Of a DNA stretch of 64,000 bases, positions 27,530-37,364 are shown piece by piece. The stretch is from Chitinophagaceae bacterium (lineage in GTDB: Bacteria; Bacteroidota; Bacteroidia; Chitinophagales; Chitinophagaceae). Both the position numbers and the translations under genes were made by a program. The notes under the pieces are model-generated. The model had not been told where the DNA came from, ran no database searches, and saw only the letters and a program-made list of their open reading frames with translations. The stretch's first letter is position 1; every line of letters starts with the position of its first letter. Where the stretch lies: the NCBI GenBank assembly GCA_023957575.1, contig JAMLGU010000006.1:1-64000 (forward strand), in the 5' to 3' direction.

Positions 27530-28113
27530 TTGAAGTCTCAGGTAAAATTCAGAAATAATATATAAAAAAACAGCTACATGACCTGAAATTTCTTTAGGTT
27601 ATTTATTGTTTTTAATAGAATGGGATTACTTTCAGCATGGAAAAAATAATGAAAATTTACTTTTCTTTTTTAACCCATATTGCAGATAATCTGGCTCTAA
27701 TTGAGTATTATCGGGGCTATCGTTGATTTTACGAGGTAGTTTGTGTACTACAAATTAGGCCTGCATAAAAGGTGGAGTTTTCGATTTTTTACGATCTCAT
27801 GGGTTTTTCTGAGGGTTATTGTCGGTTTAGTATATCCCTTCGACTAATCCCTGATTTCGTTACTTATATAAACAATTGATTTTTCCGGATGGTAACCGAA
27901 GCTGCCTGCCGGCAGCACCAATAACTGCAATGCCTTTTACAAGAGGTAATTGTAAAAAACGACAAAGCCAAATGTTAGAATTTTGTTTTATCAAGCTTTT
28001 AAATATTGCCAAAAGTTGCTAAAATATTATCCTTTGTTTCACCCTAACAGGCTTTTTTTGGGTTTCAGGTAAAACAATCGACTTTTTCCTATAAAAAATT
28101 CCTTTCAATACCG
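27530..28113. other. Long intergenic region before carB without a recognisable gene
   Basis: About 580 bp with no ORF, tRNA or clear repeat. Two small structures are visible: a weak hairpin with T-rich tail at 27581-27613, which could terminate the permease gene, and a 16-bp palindrome GCTGCC-TGCC-GGCAGC at 27901-27916 with no T-run. The rest is AT-rich and looks like decayed sequence. Confidence 0.5.
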
Positions 28114-28121
28114 TACTTTTG
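28114..28121 (+). promoter_or_regulatory. Putative -7 promoter box of carB
   Basis: TACTTTTG fits TAnnTTTG and is followed by GCGTCC. It lies 46 bp upstream of the carB ATG. The -33 element is unclear. Confidence 0.55.
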
Positions 28122-28123
28122 CG

Positions 28124-28147
28124 TCCCGATATTCATCGGGATTTTTT
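28124..28147 (+). promoter_or_regulatory. Terminator-like hairpin in the carB leader
   Basis: TCCCGAT (28124-28130), loop ATTC, ATCGGGA (28135-28141), then six T. This is an intrinsic-terminator shape placed right at the predicted transcript start of carB. It could be a 5' stabilising hairpin, an attenuator, or the terminator of a short upstream transcript. Confidence 0.45.
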
Positions 28148-28167
28148 ATATAAATATATCGCTAAGA

Positions 28168-31080
28168 ATGCCTAGAGACAATTCCATTCATTCAGTTTTA
28201 ATTATTGGTTCGGGCCCCATCATTATAGGTCAGGCCTGTGAGTTTGACTATTCCGGCACCCAGGCCGCAAGAAGCCTTCGTGAAGAAGGAATAAGGGTGG
28301 TGCTTATCAACAGTAATCCTGCCACCATCATGACCGATCCTATGATGGCAGATAAAGTATATTTACTGCCACTGACGGTAGAAAGTATTGAACAAATTTT
28401 GCAGGAACAATTGGCAAATGGCACTCCGCTGGATGCTGTTTTACCCACAATGGGTGGCCAAACAGCCTTAAACCTATGTAAGGAAGTTGAAGACATAGGC
28501 ATCTGGAACCAATATGGAGTGAGGCTGATTGGAGTAGATATTAAGGCTATTGATAAGGCAGAAGACAGGGAATATTTTCGCGACTGGATGATAGAAATGG
28601 ACATTCCTGTAGCGCCTGCCAAAATTGCCAATTCTTTTTTAGAAGGAAAAGAATTTGCACAAGAGATTGGTTATCCGTTGGTTATACGTCCTTCCTACAC
28701 TTTGGGCGGCACCGGCGGCGGATTTGTACACAATAAAGAGGAATTAGATGAAGCACTCAACAGAGGGTTGGAGGCATCTCCCATACATGAGGTGCTTGTA
28801 GAAAAGGCAGTGTTGGGTTGGAAAGAGTTTGAGCTCGAACTGTTGAGAGACAATGCAGATAATGTGTGTATTATTTGTACGGTAGAAAATTTTGACCCAA
28901 TGGGAGTGCATACAGGCGATTCCATTACCATTGCGCCGGCAATGACGCTTAGTGATACAGGAATGCAACTGATGCGCAATACAGCTACCAAAATGATGAG
29001 GAGTCTGGGAAATTTTGCCGGAGGCTGTAATATTCAGTTTGCAATGAATCCCGAAACTGAGGAAATAATTGCCATTGAAATTAACCCGCGCGTAAGCCGC
29101 TCCTCGGCGCTGGCATCCAAAGCTACTGGCTATCCGATTGCAAAAATAGCATCCAAGCTGGCCATTGGTTACAATCTTGATGAGCTTGAAAATCAAATAA
29201 CTAAGACAACTTCAGCCTATTTTGAACCGGCGCTGGACTATGTTATCGTAAAAATCCCTCGTTGGAATTTTGATAAATTTAAAGGTGCAAATGACACCCT
29301 TGGCCTTCAGATGAAAAGTGTGGGCGAGGTGATGGGTATTGGCCGCAGCTTTAATGAAGCCATTCAAAAAGCCTGCCAGAGCCTCGAAAATAATGCTATC
29401 GGACTGGGTTATTATGGAAAAAGCCTGAAACACGCTGATGAACTTCTTGAATACATCAAAACGCCAAAATGGGACAGAATTTTCCGCATTAAGGACGCTT
29501 TAATGGCCGGTATTACAGTTGGTACTATTTCGAAAGCTACCGATGGTATAGACCGCTGGTTTTTATCGGAGATTCAGAAACTTTGTGATATTGAAAAGAG
29601 ATTAGCTGAATATGACCTGGAGTCACTACCTGCCGATTTGTTTTGGGAAGCCAAGGTGAATGGTTTCAGCGATGCGCAGATTGGCGACCTCACCACCGGC
29701 CCGCGCTATGATGAAGATGATGTTTTCAACCGACGTAAAGAGTTGGGTATCAATCGTGTATATAAGATGGTGGATACCTGTAGTGCCGAGTTTGAGGCCA
29801 AAACGCCCTATTTCTACTCTACATTTGATGCCCCGCTGCAAAACTACATCAGTAAAGACGAGGTAGCAACCATGTCGAACAACGAAAGCGACACATTTGC
29901 AACAGGTATCAATAATGGAGCTAACGCCAAAAAGAAGATAATCGTTTTGGGTTCAGGGCCCAACAGGATAGGGCAGGGTATTGAGTTTGATTATTGCTGT
30001 GTGCATGGTCTGATGGCAGTAATAGAAGCCGGTTATGAAGCCATTATGATGAACTGTAACCCCGAAACAGTGAGTACCGACTTTGATATGGCAGATAAGC
30101 TTTACTTTGAACCTGTTTATTGGGAGCATGTGCGGGAGTTGATTGAATACGAAAAGCCTTACGGTGTAATCGTTCAGTTGGGCGGACAAACAGCCTTAAA
30201 ACTGGCAGAGAAAATAAAAAATATGGGCGTAAAAATCATCGGAACCTCTTTCGATGATATGGACATAGCCGAAGATCGTGGCCGCTTTAGCGATATGCTT
30301 AAAGAGCTAAAAATACCATACCCTGATTATGGTACCGCATGGAATGTGGATGAAGCCATAAATGTGGCCAACCGCGTTGGCTATCCGGTGCTGGTGCGTC
30401 CTTCTTATGTACTGGGTGGCCAGAGGATGCGAATAGTGTTGAACGATGAAGAACTTGAAAAAGCGGTGGTAAGTCTGCTCAAACATATCCCCGGCAATAA
30501 AATATTGATTGACCACTTCCTCGATCGCTGTCAGGAAGCCGAAATAGATGCCATTTACGATGGAGAAACCTTTCATGTAATGGGTGTGATGGAGCATATA
30601 GAACCGGCAGGTATTCACAGTGGCGACAGCCATGCCATGCTGCCTGAGTTTAACCTAAGCCCAATGGCGGTAACTACTATGGAATTATATTCCGAAAAAA
30701 TAGCTAAAGCACTGAATATAAGGGGTTTAATTAATATTCAGTTTGCAATAAAAGACGGTATTGTGTATGTAATTGAAGCCAATCCGCGTGCCAGCCGTAC
30801 CACTCCTTTTATTGCAAAAGCTTATGAAATTCCCTATCTGAATATTGCTACAAGAATCATGTTGGGCGAAAACAAGCTCACAGATTTTACCTACGAAAAG
30901 AAATTGCAGGGTTTTGCAATCAAAGAACCTGTTTTCAGCTTCAATAAGTTTCCGGGTGTAAACAAAGAATTAGGCCCTGAGATGAAAAGCACAGGTGAAT
31001 CTATTCGTTTTATTAAAGATCTTCGCGATCCCTATTTCAGAAAACTTTATAAAGACAGAAGCAGATTTTTGAGTAAATAA
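28168..31080 (+). CDS. carB: Carbamoyl-phosphate synthase large subunit lacking the C-terminal allosteric domain
   Basis: 970 residues. Makes carbamoyl phosphate from bicarbonate, glutamine-derived ammonia and two ATP, for pyrimidines and arginine. Both synthetase halves are present: IIGSGPIIIGQACEFDYSG starts the first and VLGSGPNRIGQGIEFDYCC the second (about residue 590), each with an ATP-grasp block (RPSYTLGGTGGG and RPSYVLGGQRM). The protein ends just after the GPEMKSTGE segment, where longer homologues (about 1070 aa) continue into the MGS-like allosteric domain that senses UMP/IMP/ornithine. The small subunit carA is not adjacent. Confidence 0.95.
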   Translation: MPRDNSIHSVLIIGSGPIIIGQACEFDYSGTQAARSLREEGIRVVLINSNPATIMTDPMMADKVYLLPLTVESIEQILQEQLANGTPLDAVLPTMGGQTALNLCKEVEDIGIWNQYGVRLIGVDIKAIDKAEDREYFRDWMIEMDIPVAPAKIANSFLEGKEFAQEIGYPLVIRPSYTLGGTGGGFVHNKEELDEALNRGLEASPIHEVLVEKAVLGWKEFELELLRDNADNVCIICTVENFDPMGVHTGDSITIAPAMTLSDTGMQLMRNTATKMMRSLGNFAGGCNIQFAMNPETEEIIAIEINPRVSRSSALASKATGYPIAKIASKLAIGYNLDELENQITKTTSAYFEPALDYVIVKIPRWNFDKFKGANDTLGLQMKSVGEVMGIGRSFNEAIQKACQSLENNAIGLGYYGKSLKHADELLEYIKTPKWDRIFRIKDALMAGITVGTISKATDGIDRWFLSEIQKLCDIEKRLAEYDLESLPADLFWEAKVNGFSDAQIGDLTTGPRYDEDDVFNRRKELGINRVYKMVDTCSAEFEAKTPYFYSTFDAPLQNYISKDEVATMSNNESDTFATGINNGANAKKKIIVLGSGPNRIGQGIEFDYCCVHGLMAVIEAGYEAIMMNCNPETVSTDFDMADKLYFEPVYWEHVRELIEYEKPYGVIVQLGGQTALKLAEKIKNMGVKIIGTSFDDMDIAEDRGRFSDMLKELKIPYPDYGTAWNVDEAINVANRVGYPVLVRPSYVLGGQRMRIVLNDEELEKAVVSLLKHIPGNKILIDHFLDRCQEAEIDAIYDGETFHVMGVMEHIEPAGIHSGDSHAMLPEFNLSPMAVTTMELYSEKIAKALNIRGLINIQFAIKDGIVYVIEANPRASRTTPFIAKAYEIPYLNIATRIMLGENKLTDFTYEKKLQGFAIKEPVFSFNKFPGVNKELGPEMKSTGESIRFIKDLRDPYFRKLYKDRSRFLSK

Positions 31081-31197
31081 TTAAATGCTCCTAAATGACA
31101 TTTGAAGCCAGTCAGCAGATGCGGATTGGCTTTTTAACTATTACATTTTCGATAATTTTTATATTTACCATAGGTTGGAAAAGGCCAAAAAAAATAA

Positions 31198-31229
31198 TTG
31201 ACAAAAAACTGAAGGATTTTTTACTTTTG
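31198..31229 (+). promoter_or_regulatory. Promoter of the PspC-like gene
   Basis: TTG (31198-31200), 21-bp spacer, TACTTTTG (31222-31229). It ends 21 bp before the ATG at 31251, which helps fix that start. Confidence 0.6.
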
Positions 31230-31250
31230 TACCCACAACAGAACATAATT

Positions 31251-31472
31251 ATGAACCGCCTAAGAAGTTTTCTTGAATGGAATGCCTTTGGAGTTTGTTC
31301 TTCCATTGGAGAAAGGTTGAACATTGCACCATCTCGCATTAGACAATATTTTATTTATACTTCAGTATTGACAATGGGATCGCCAATCCTTATTTATATT
31401 ATATTGGCATTTACAAAAAACATTAAAAACTTTATACAAAGTTCCAAAAGAAATCCCTGGTATTATCTTTAG
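31251..31472 (+). CDS. PspC-domain small membrane protein
   Basis: 73 residues. The PspC signature is visible: FGVCSSIGERLNIAPSRIRQ followed by a transmembrane helix (YFIYTSVLTMGSPILIYIIL). PspC proteins are inner-membrane partners of phage-shock envelope-stress responses, though short stand-alone copies in Bacteroidota are uncharacterised. The open frame begins at 31095, but the promoter at 31198-31229 lies inside that extension, so the ATG at 31251 is the likely start. Confidence 0.78.
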   Translation: MNRLRSFLEWNAFGVCSSIGERLNIAPSRIRQYFIYTSVLTMGSPILIYIILAFTKNIKNFIQSSKRNPWYYL

Positions 31473-31499
31473 CCGTTTGAATTTATCAGAAAAACGATT

Positions 31500-32540
31500 T
31501 TATTTCGAAATATTTTTTCCCCTGCTAAAATAATAAAAAATTATTATGCAACAAAGTAATAAAATGCCGACTAATTGATGCAATATACTGAAAATCAATT
31601 TATTATTGTTTAAGTAATTGATCAATGAAAGGATGCCCAAAGTAACCTGAACAGTTACCAATATTACCGGTAGCCATCTCCATTTGAAAAGAAAAGAATT
31701 TATTGGCTGTCTGCTCAATCGCCGGGAATAAACCAAAATCAAAATAACAAGTAAATAGGCCAGATTGCGATGGACAAACTGAATGGTGATTAGATTATTG
31801 GTAACATCATGCAGGAAAGCCCCTTCATTAAACATTTTCGGGAAAAAACTGCCGTTGATGGTTGGCCAGGTGATGGCAGATTTGGCGGCATGTGTGCCGG
31901 CCATAAATGCTCCGTAAACCAATTGAATGCCCAGCAAAAACAGAATGAGCACACTAAACCATTTGATATAAGGAGAGAACGTTAATTTTTCTTTTGGTAC
32001 AGAAATTTTAAGCGCAAACCATATAACGTACACCAACAGAATCAGTGCGGCAATAAAATGGATTGCCAATCGGATATGGCTTACATATAACAGGTCGGTA
32101 CCTATGCCGCTCTTTACCATTATCCATCCCAATGCCCCTTGCAGGCCTCCAAGAAGGAATAGGATAATCATAGGCCATAGCATGGTACGATTGATTTTCT
32201 TTTTGTACAAAAAATATACAAACGGAATTGCAAACACCAGGCCCATCAGCCTGCCCCAGTTGCGGTGAAACCACTCCCAGAAATAAATAAACTTAAAGTC
32301 GCTGAGGGTAAAATAGTTGTGAATATACTTGTACTGGGCAATTTCTTTATACTTATCAAATGCCTCATTCCACTGGCTTTCATTCATGGGGGGCAGCGTG
32401 CCCAGTAGTGGTTGCCATTCGGTGATGGACAAACCTGAACCTGTAAGGCGGGTGATACCTCCAATCAGGATTTGAATGATAATCATTACTGCTCCGGTCA
32501 GCAGCCAAAAGGCTACCGGTTTATTCTTCTGAATTTCCAT
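31500..32540 (-). CDS. ctaA: Heme A synthase (COX15/CtaA family)
   Basis: 346-residue inner-membrane protein with about eight hydrophobic helices. It oxidises heme O to heme A for aa3-type cytochrome oxidase. The conserved heme-ligand histidines appear in the expected four places: EWFHRNWGRLMG, HIRLAIHF, FVHRNLAYLL and LHQLVG. The first extracytoplasmic loop carries GGITRLTGSGLSITEWQPL. Length and pattern fit the longer, COX15-like subgroup. Confidence 0.92.
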   Translation of the reverse strand: MEIQKNKPVAFWLLTGAVMIIIQILIGGITRLTGSGLSITEWQPLLGTLPPMNESQWNEAFDKYKEIAQYKYIHNYFTLSDFKFIYFWEWFHRNWGRLMGLVFAIPFVYFLYKKKINRTMLWPMIILFLLGGLQGALGWIMVKSGIGTDLLYVSHIRLAIHFIAALILLVYVIWFALKISVPKEKLTFSPYIKWFSVLILFLLGIQLVYGAFMAGTHAAKSAITWPTINGSFFPKMFNEGAFLHDVTNNLITIQFVHRNLAYLLVILILVYSRRLSRQPINSFLFKWRWLPVILVTVQVTLGILSLINYLNNNKLIFSILHQLVGILLLCCIIIFYYFSRGKNISK

Positions 32541-32655
32541 TCGAGCAAAAATAGCAGCTATCAGTTATATTTCTGCCGGTTGAAGCAAAAAGGGATTTAT
32601 CTGTCGGTGGACAGCCTGAAAATTTTTTAAATAATTTTTATCTTACTCCTGAAAA

Positions 32656-33033
32656 TTACCCAACAAGGGCTTCATATCCTGCTGCATCGAGCAATGCAGC
32701 TACATCATCCGGATTGTCAACGGTCATTTTTATCATCCAGCCTTCGCCATAAGGGTCGGTATTCACCAATTCGGGCGAGTTGGCCAATGCGGGATTCAGC
32801 TCATCCACAGTACCGCTAACAGGTAAGAACAGGTCCGAAACTGTTTTTACGGCTTCCACTGTACCAAAAACCGTTCCTGCCTCCAATTTCTGGCCGACGG
32901 TTTCTACTTCTACATAAACAATATCGCCCAACTCTTTTTGTGCAAAATCAGTAACACCAATGGTGGCAATATTGCCATCAAGGCTTACCCATTCGTGATC
33001 TTTCGTGTAGCGCAATGCTTCTGGATAACTCAT
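32656..33033 (-). CDS. gcvH: Glycine cleavage system H protein
   Basis: 125 residues. Carries the aminomethyl group on a lipoylated lysine between the P, T and L proteins. The lipoyl site is Lys63 in [12 protein letters not shown], within the typical hammerhead fold (EWVSLDGN at the start, GEGWMIKM near the end). The gene stands alone; gcvT and gcvP are not nearby. Confidence 0.96.
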   Translation of the reverse strand: MSYPEALRYTKDHEWVSLDGNIATIGVTDFAQKELGDIVYVEVETVGQKLEAGTVFGTVEAVKTVSDLFLPVSGTVDELNPALANSPELVNTDPYGEGWMIKMTVDNPDDVAALLDAAGYEALVG

Positions 33034-33263
33034 AAAATTGGTTTTGAATTACAAATATGAGCAAAGGTTTTGAATATTCCTGCAAATTACTCATTTAAAT
33101 TTCGGTAGTGGTCGATTTAAGTAAATTTTAGTTTCATTAGAATGTTTCCTAACCACCCTCTCATAATCGCAACAATATTTATAAATAGTTGCATCGCCGC
33201 CCTCCATTCGCCCTTTAATTTCTGCCATTTACCTAATACTACTCACCTTTTAGCGGAATAGCC

Positions 33264-33294
33264 TTTCTAACAGATTGAGGTTCAAATAGCTTTG
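33264..33294 (+). promoter_or_regulatory. Putative promoter of the outer-membrane barrel gene
   Basis: TTTC (33264-33267), 19-bp spacer, TAGCTTTG (33287-33294). The -7 box matches TAnnTTTG and lies 29 bp upstream of the ATG at 33324. Confidence 0.45.
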
Positions 33295-33323
33295 ACCCTG
33301 AATTAAAAAATACAATACTTTTT

Positions 33324-35783
33324 ATGAAATCATTATTGACAATCATCTTATCTCTCTCGCTTTTTCAAAACGTTGCATTTGCCCGTCATATTTCAGGCGC
33401 TGTAAAAGATGCAGAAAACAAACCCATCGAAAATGCTTCGGTCGTATTATTAAATGCAAAAGACTCTTCGGTAATTAAACTGGGAGCTGCCAATAAAAAC
33501 GGCAAATACGACTTTGAAAATATCAATGCAGGTCATTATATTATTAAAGCTACTGCAGTAGGTTTTACCCCTGCTTTTTCACCTTCATTTGAGTATAAAG
33601 GAGATGATCTGGCCGTTGCCGACCTGCACTTAGAAAAATCTGCCACCCAACTTGCCGCAGTAACTGTTACCGCACGAAAACCGCTTATTGAAGTTAAGGC
33701 AGACAGAATGGTGGTGAATGTGGAGGGCACCATTAATGCTACCGGAAACGATGCCCTGGAACTACTAAGAAGATCGCCGGGTGTGATGCTGGATAAAGAT
33801 GACAATATCAGCATGGCCGGTAAAAACGGGGTACAGGTATATATTGATGGGAAGCCATCTCCTTTGAGTGGTTCAGATTTGGCAAATTACCTGAAATCAA
33901 TCCCATCTGTTTCTATCGAATCAATAGAACTTATTACCAACCCTTCTGCTAAATATGAAGCATCAGGCAATGCCGGCATTATCAATATCAGATTTAAAAA
34001 GGATAAATCGCTGGGTACCAATGGTAGCATAAACGCAGGTTTCAATGCAGGTTACTACAGCAATTACAACGGAGGTATAAGCCTTAACCACAGAAACAAA
34101 AAGACCAATCTGTTTGGTAATTACAACTACACAGATGGGAAAAACCATGTAGAACAAACCATTTACAGAGAGCAGGCCGATTCAATATTCAGCCAGCATA
34201 GCGAAATGGCCAACCGCAGAGGTAGCCATAATTTTAAGGCAGGCTTAGACTATTTTCTAAATAAAAAAAATACAGTTGGTGTAATGGTAAATGGCAACAT
34301 TTCGGACATCAGCCTGAATAGCGATGGGCCTATGTCCATAGCATATCAGCCTACAAAAGTGGTGGATAGGATTTTGCAGACAAAATCGGAGATCAATTCT
34401 GATAGAAAAAACATGAATTTCAATGCCAACTATAAATTTACTGATAATGCAGGCAAGGAACTGAATGTGGATGCCGACTATGGTTTTTATGACTTAAAAA
34501 ACCTGCAATACCTCCCCAATATTTATTATAAAGCAGATGGAGTTACCGAATTGTACAAAAATGTGTATCGCCTTAATGCGCCCACCAACATTGATATTTA
34601 TTCCTTAAAGGCAGATTATGAGCAGAAGCTTGGAAAAGGGAAACTTGGCCTTGGCGGTAAATTGGGGTATGTAAATACCAAAAATAATTTTCAGCGTTTT
34701 AATGTATTCAATAATAATGAAGTATTTGACCGCGACAGAAGTAATCACTTTGATTATTCTGAAAATGTGAATGCATTGTACCTTAGTTACAACAGACCCT
34801 TTAAGGGATTTGTGCTCCAGATGGGGCTACGGGGAGAAAATACCATTTCTGAAGGTCGGTCAATCGGTGAAAAATATAATTCCACCACCCAGTCATATCA
34901 GGCCTTTGATTCATCCACTAAAAGAAACTATTTCGATTTGTTCCCCAGCGCATCGGTAGCATTCAACAAAAACCCGATGAACCAGTGGAACATCAGCTAC
35001 AGCAGGCGTATTGACAGACCCCGCTACGAAAATCTGAATCCTTTTGAATTTAAAATTAATGATTACACATATTCCAAAGGCAATACTAATTTAAGACCTC
35101 AATACACCAATAGTTTTGGCATCTCTAATACCTATAAATATAAACTGACCACCAGCCTGAACTACAGCCACGTGAAAGGGATGTTTGTACAAACATTTGA
35201 ACCGGAGGGTTCCAATAACTATCAAACCACCCGAAACCTGGCTACTCAGGATGTGGTAAGCCTGAATGTGAGCTACCCTTTTGTGTATAAGCGTTTTATG
35301 ATGTATAATAATCTTACCTCCAATTATTCTCATTATTACGCCAATTTTGGAACAAACAGAGTCATCAGCGCCAATAGTTTTAATGTTCAGTATTACGTGC
35401 AAAACACATACAAATTTGGCAAAAAGCAAGACTGGACAGCCGAACTGACCGGATTATATCTTTCTCCATTCATCTGGCAGGGATTACTGAAAGGTCGCTC
35501 AATGGGGTTTGTGGATGCCGGACTGCAAAAAACCATATTAAAAGGCAATGGCACTTTGAAAGCATCGGTGAGTGATATTTTTAAAACCATGTATTTCAGG
35601 GGAGATGCCCATTATGCAGGAACATATATGAACGTGGCTGCCAAATGGCAAAGCCATCAGTTCAAAATCAATTTCACCTACCGTTTTGGTAACAATAAGG
35701 TAAAGGCAGCACGTCAGCGCAAAACAGGCATGGAGGATGAAAGCAACCGTGCATCGGGAGGAAGCTCTTCGCCCGGACAATAA
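33324..35783 (+). CDS. TonB-dependent-receptor-like outer-membrane beta-barrel protein with carboxypeptidase-regulatory domain
   Basis: 819 residues: signal peptide (about 1-20, ending NVAFA), CarboxypepD_reg-like Ig domain (about 22-105), a plug-like domain (about 115-225, with GVQVYIDGKPSPLSG and ELITNPSAKYEASGNAGIINI), then a long beta-barrel of the outer-membrane beta-barrel family 3 type (about 230-795, with SYSRRIDRPRYENLNPF). It ends with a 24-residue polar tail, so the terminal aromatic residue of classic barrels is not at the C terminus. Probably an outer-membrane transporter or receptor; the ligand is unknown and there is no SusD-type partner beside it. Confidence 0.87.
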   Translation: MKSLLTIILSLSLFQNVAFARHISGAVKDAENKPIENASVVLLNAKDSSVIKLGAANKNGKYDFENINAGHYIIKATAVGFTPAFSPSFEYKGDDLAVADLHLEKSATQLAAVTVTARKPLIEVKADRMVVNVEGTINATGNDALELLRRSPGVMLDKDDNISMAGKNGVQVYIDGKPSPLSGSDLANYLKSIPSVSIESIELITNPSAKYEASGNAGIINIRFKKDKSLGTNGSINAGFNAGYYSNYNGGISLNHRNKKTNLFGNYNYTDGKNHVEQTIYREQADSIFSQHSEMANRRGSHNFKAGLDYFLNKKNTVGVMVNGNISDISLNSDGPMSIAYQPTKVVDRILQTKSEINSDRKNMNFNANYKFTDNAGKELNVDADYGFYDLKNLQYLPNIYYKADGVTELYKNVYRLNAPTNIDIYSLKADYEQKLGKGKLGLGGKLGYVNTKNNFQRFNVFNNNEVFDRDRSNHFDYSENVNALYLSYNRPFKGFVLQMGLRGENTISEGRSIGEKYNSTTQSYQAFDSSTKRNYFDLFPSASVAFNKNPMNQWNISYSRRIDRPRYENLNPFEFKINDYTYSKGNTNLRPQYTNSFGISNTYKYKLTTSLNYSHVKGMFVQTFEPEGSNNYQTTRNLATQDVVSLNVSYPFVYKRFMMYNNLTSNYSHYYANFGTNRVISANSFNVQYYVQNTYKFGKKQDWTAELTGLYLSPFIWQGLLKGRSMGFVDAGLQKTILKGNGTLKASVSDIFKTMYFRGDAHYAGTYMNVAAKWQSHQFKINFTYRFGNNKVKAARQRKTGMEDESNRASGGSSSPGQ

Positions 35784-35811
35784 TGGAGCGTAGTTTTAAG
35801 TTGATAATCAA

Positions 35812-35844
35812 AAGAGGCTGTCATTTTTGCACAGCCTCTTGTTC
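35812..35844. terminator. Bidirectional intrinsic terminator
   Basis: Perfect 10-bp stem AAGAGGCTGT (35812-35821) / ACAGCCTCTT (35831-35840) with a 9-nt loop between convergent genes. T-rich sequence follows on both strands (GTTCTATTTTTT on plus). Confidence 0.85.
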
Positions 35845-36644
35845 TATTTTTTGTAAAATCGTTCTAAATTTTTTATCTCCACCTTTCTGAACTCTATAGG
35901 ATGACCTTCGCTCTGCAGAGAAATGGAACCGGAGTACAGCATCTTGCCATCAGGTTTTTGTTTGGGCTCATAATTACTCACATTGCCACCACCGATTTGA
36001 GGGTGTTGATATACCAATACCGTATCGCCGTTTACAATGTGTTTTATTTCCTTGTTTCCCAAAACCAGCATTTCTGCCCTCACCCACTCATCATTTCGAA
36101 AGGTTTTTGAGGTAGAATTGATACAATGAGGTGTAAATAGCTTCCCGTTCATTTCCACATTTGTTCCCGGAGTGCAAAGGTTACAGTTAGTTCGTTCACC
36201 GGTAGAATCGCCGCCAAGCAATTGTACCTCAATGGAAATGGGGAAATCCTGATCTTTGAGCATCGTGTTTCCGGGCTGCCCGTGAATCATGATGCCGCTA
36301 TTTTTATAAGCCCAGCCCGGAGCGCCGGGACATTGATTACCTACAAAACGATATTCTACAGCAAGCAAATAGTAAGAAAAAGGCGTTTTGTAAAACAAAT
36401 GCCCGAAACGGTCATCAAAATTATTTCCGTACGCATCATAACTCACCTTTAGCAAACCATTTTCAACCCTGAAGGTGTTTCCAAAATTATTACCATACTC
36501 ATAACCCTTTATTTTAGCTTTCCAGCCCTTCAGGTTTTTACCGTTGAAGAGTTGCTTCCATTTTACCGATTCATAATTTTGAGAATAGCCGGTAGTGGCA
36601 AGGGAAACAAGAAGGAACGCTAATAACAATTTTTTCATCTTCAA
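35844..36644 (-). CDS. DUF1080 (3-keto-disaccharide hydrolase family) secreted protein
   Basis: 266 residues with a signal peptide ending near GYSQN. The DUF1080 domain, a concanavalin-like jelly roll, spans nearly all of the protein: KQLFNGKNLKGWKAK at the start, NSGIMIHGQP in the middle, DEWVRAEMLVLGNKEIKHIV and GSISLQSEGHPIEFRKVEIK at the end. Members cleave 3-keto-glycosides or bind glycans; the substrate is unknown. Six cysteines, some likely in disulfides. It ends at a strong bidirectional terminator and starts 5 bp after the cyclophilin gene, so the two are co-transcribed. Confidence 0.88.
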   Translation of the reverse strand: MKMKKLLLAFLLVSLATTGYSQNYESVKWKQLFNGKNLKGWKAKIKGYEYGNNFGNTFRVENGLLKVSYDAYGNNFDDRFGHLFYKTPFSYYLLAVEYRFVGNQCPGAPGWAYKNSGIMIHGQPGNTMLKDQDFPISIEVQLLGGDSTGERTNCNLCTPGTNVEMNGKLFTPHCINSTSKTFRNDEWVRAEMLVLGNKEIKHIVNGDTVLVYQHPQIGGGNVSNYEPKQKPDGKMLYSGSISLQSEGHPIEFRKVEIKNLERFYKK

Positions 36645-36649
36645 TCTTT

Positions 36650-37348
36650 TTAGTTTATTCTTTTTATCATGCTTACTTTCAGCATTTTCACATCCTGTAG
36701 CGGTCTGTCTTTGTCTATTCCTTTACTGGTGGGTACTGCGGCAATTTTGTCAATTACATCCACACCTTTTATCACTTCGCCAAAAACGGTGTAATTGCCG
36801 TCGAGATGCGGTACGCCGCCAAGTGTTGTGTAAACAGCCCTGTAGTTTTCGGGTATCTTTCTGCCTTTCAGCCTGCCGTTTTCAAGCGAGTCGAGGCCTG
36901 CATTGGTAAATACTTTTCCCTGGGTAAGGTAAAACTGGCTGGCGCTGCTGGCTTTCCGGGGGTTCACATCATCACCTTCTCTGGCTGCGGCGATTACTCC
37001 CTTTTTATGAAACAATACCGGATTGAATTCCGCAGGAATAGTATAACCGGGGCCACCATCACCTAAGGGTTTTCCGGCTGGCGCATTGCGGCTATCGGGG
37101 TCTCCTCCCTGTATCATAAAATGATTGATTACCCTGTGAAACAGCAACCCGTCAAAATAGTGCTGCTTCACCAATCTGATAAAATTATCACGATGCAGCG
37201 GAGTAAGGTCGCTGAGCCTCACCACAATATCGCCCATAGTGGTTTGTATCAACACATCTTTTTTATAATCTCTTTTGGTTATCTTACCGGGTGAAGCACA
37301 GCCCGCCAGAAGTACAATCGCCAATAAAGCAATCGCTGATTTTTTCAT
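36650..37348 (-). CDS. Cyclophilin-type peptidyl-prolyl isomerase, lipoprotein
   Basis: 232 residues from ATG 37348. The open frame reaches 37384, but the lipoprotein signal MKKSAIALLAIVLLAGC starts here. After the lipobox Cys17 comes a cyclophilin domain: HRDNFIRLV, FHRVINHFMIQGGDP, SSASQFYLTQ and YTVFGEVIKGVDVIDKI. It isomerises Xaa-Pro bonds in the periplasm or at the outer membrane. It has a short insert (LENGRLKGRKIPENYRAVY) seen in Bacteroidota members. It lies 16 bp downstream of a 114-aa conserved gene, in an operon with DUF1080. Confidence 0.92.
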   Translation of the reverse strand: MKKSAIALLAIVLLAGCASPGKITKRDYKKDVLIQTTMGDIVVRLSDLTPLHRDNFIRLVKQHYFDGLLFHRVINHFMIQGGDPDSRNAPAGKPLGDGGPGYTIPAEFNPVLFHKKGVIAAAREGDDVNPRKASSASQFYLTQGKVFTNAGLDSLENGRLKGRKIPENYRAVYTTLGGVPHLDGNYTVFGEVIKGVDVIDKIAAVPTSKGIDKDRPLQDVKMLKVSMIKRIN

Positions 37349-37364
37349 TTGTCTCTTAATTTTC

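Noticed and set aside
31095..31250. N-terminal extension of the PspC-like protein
   Set aside because: A complete TTG-N21-TACTTTTG promoter lies within it and the conserved domain starts after 31251.
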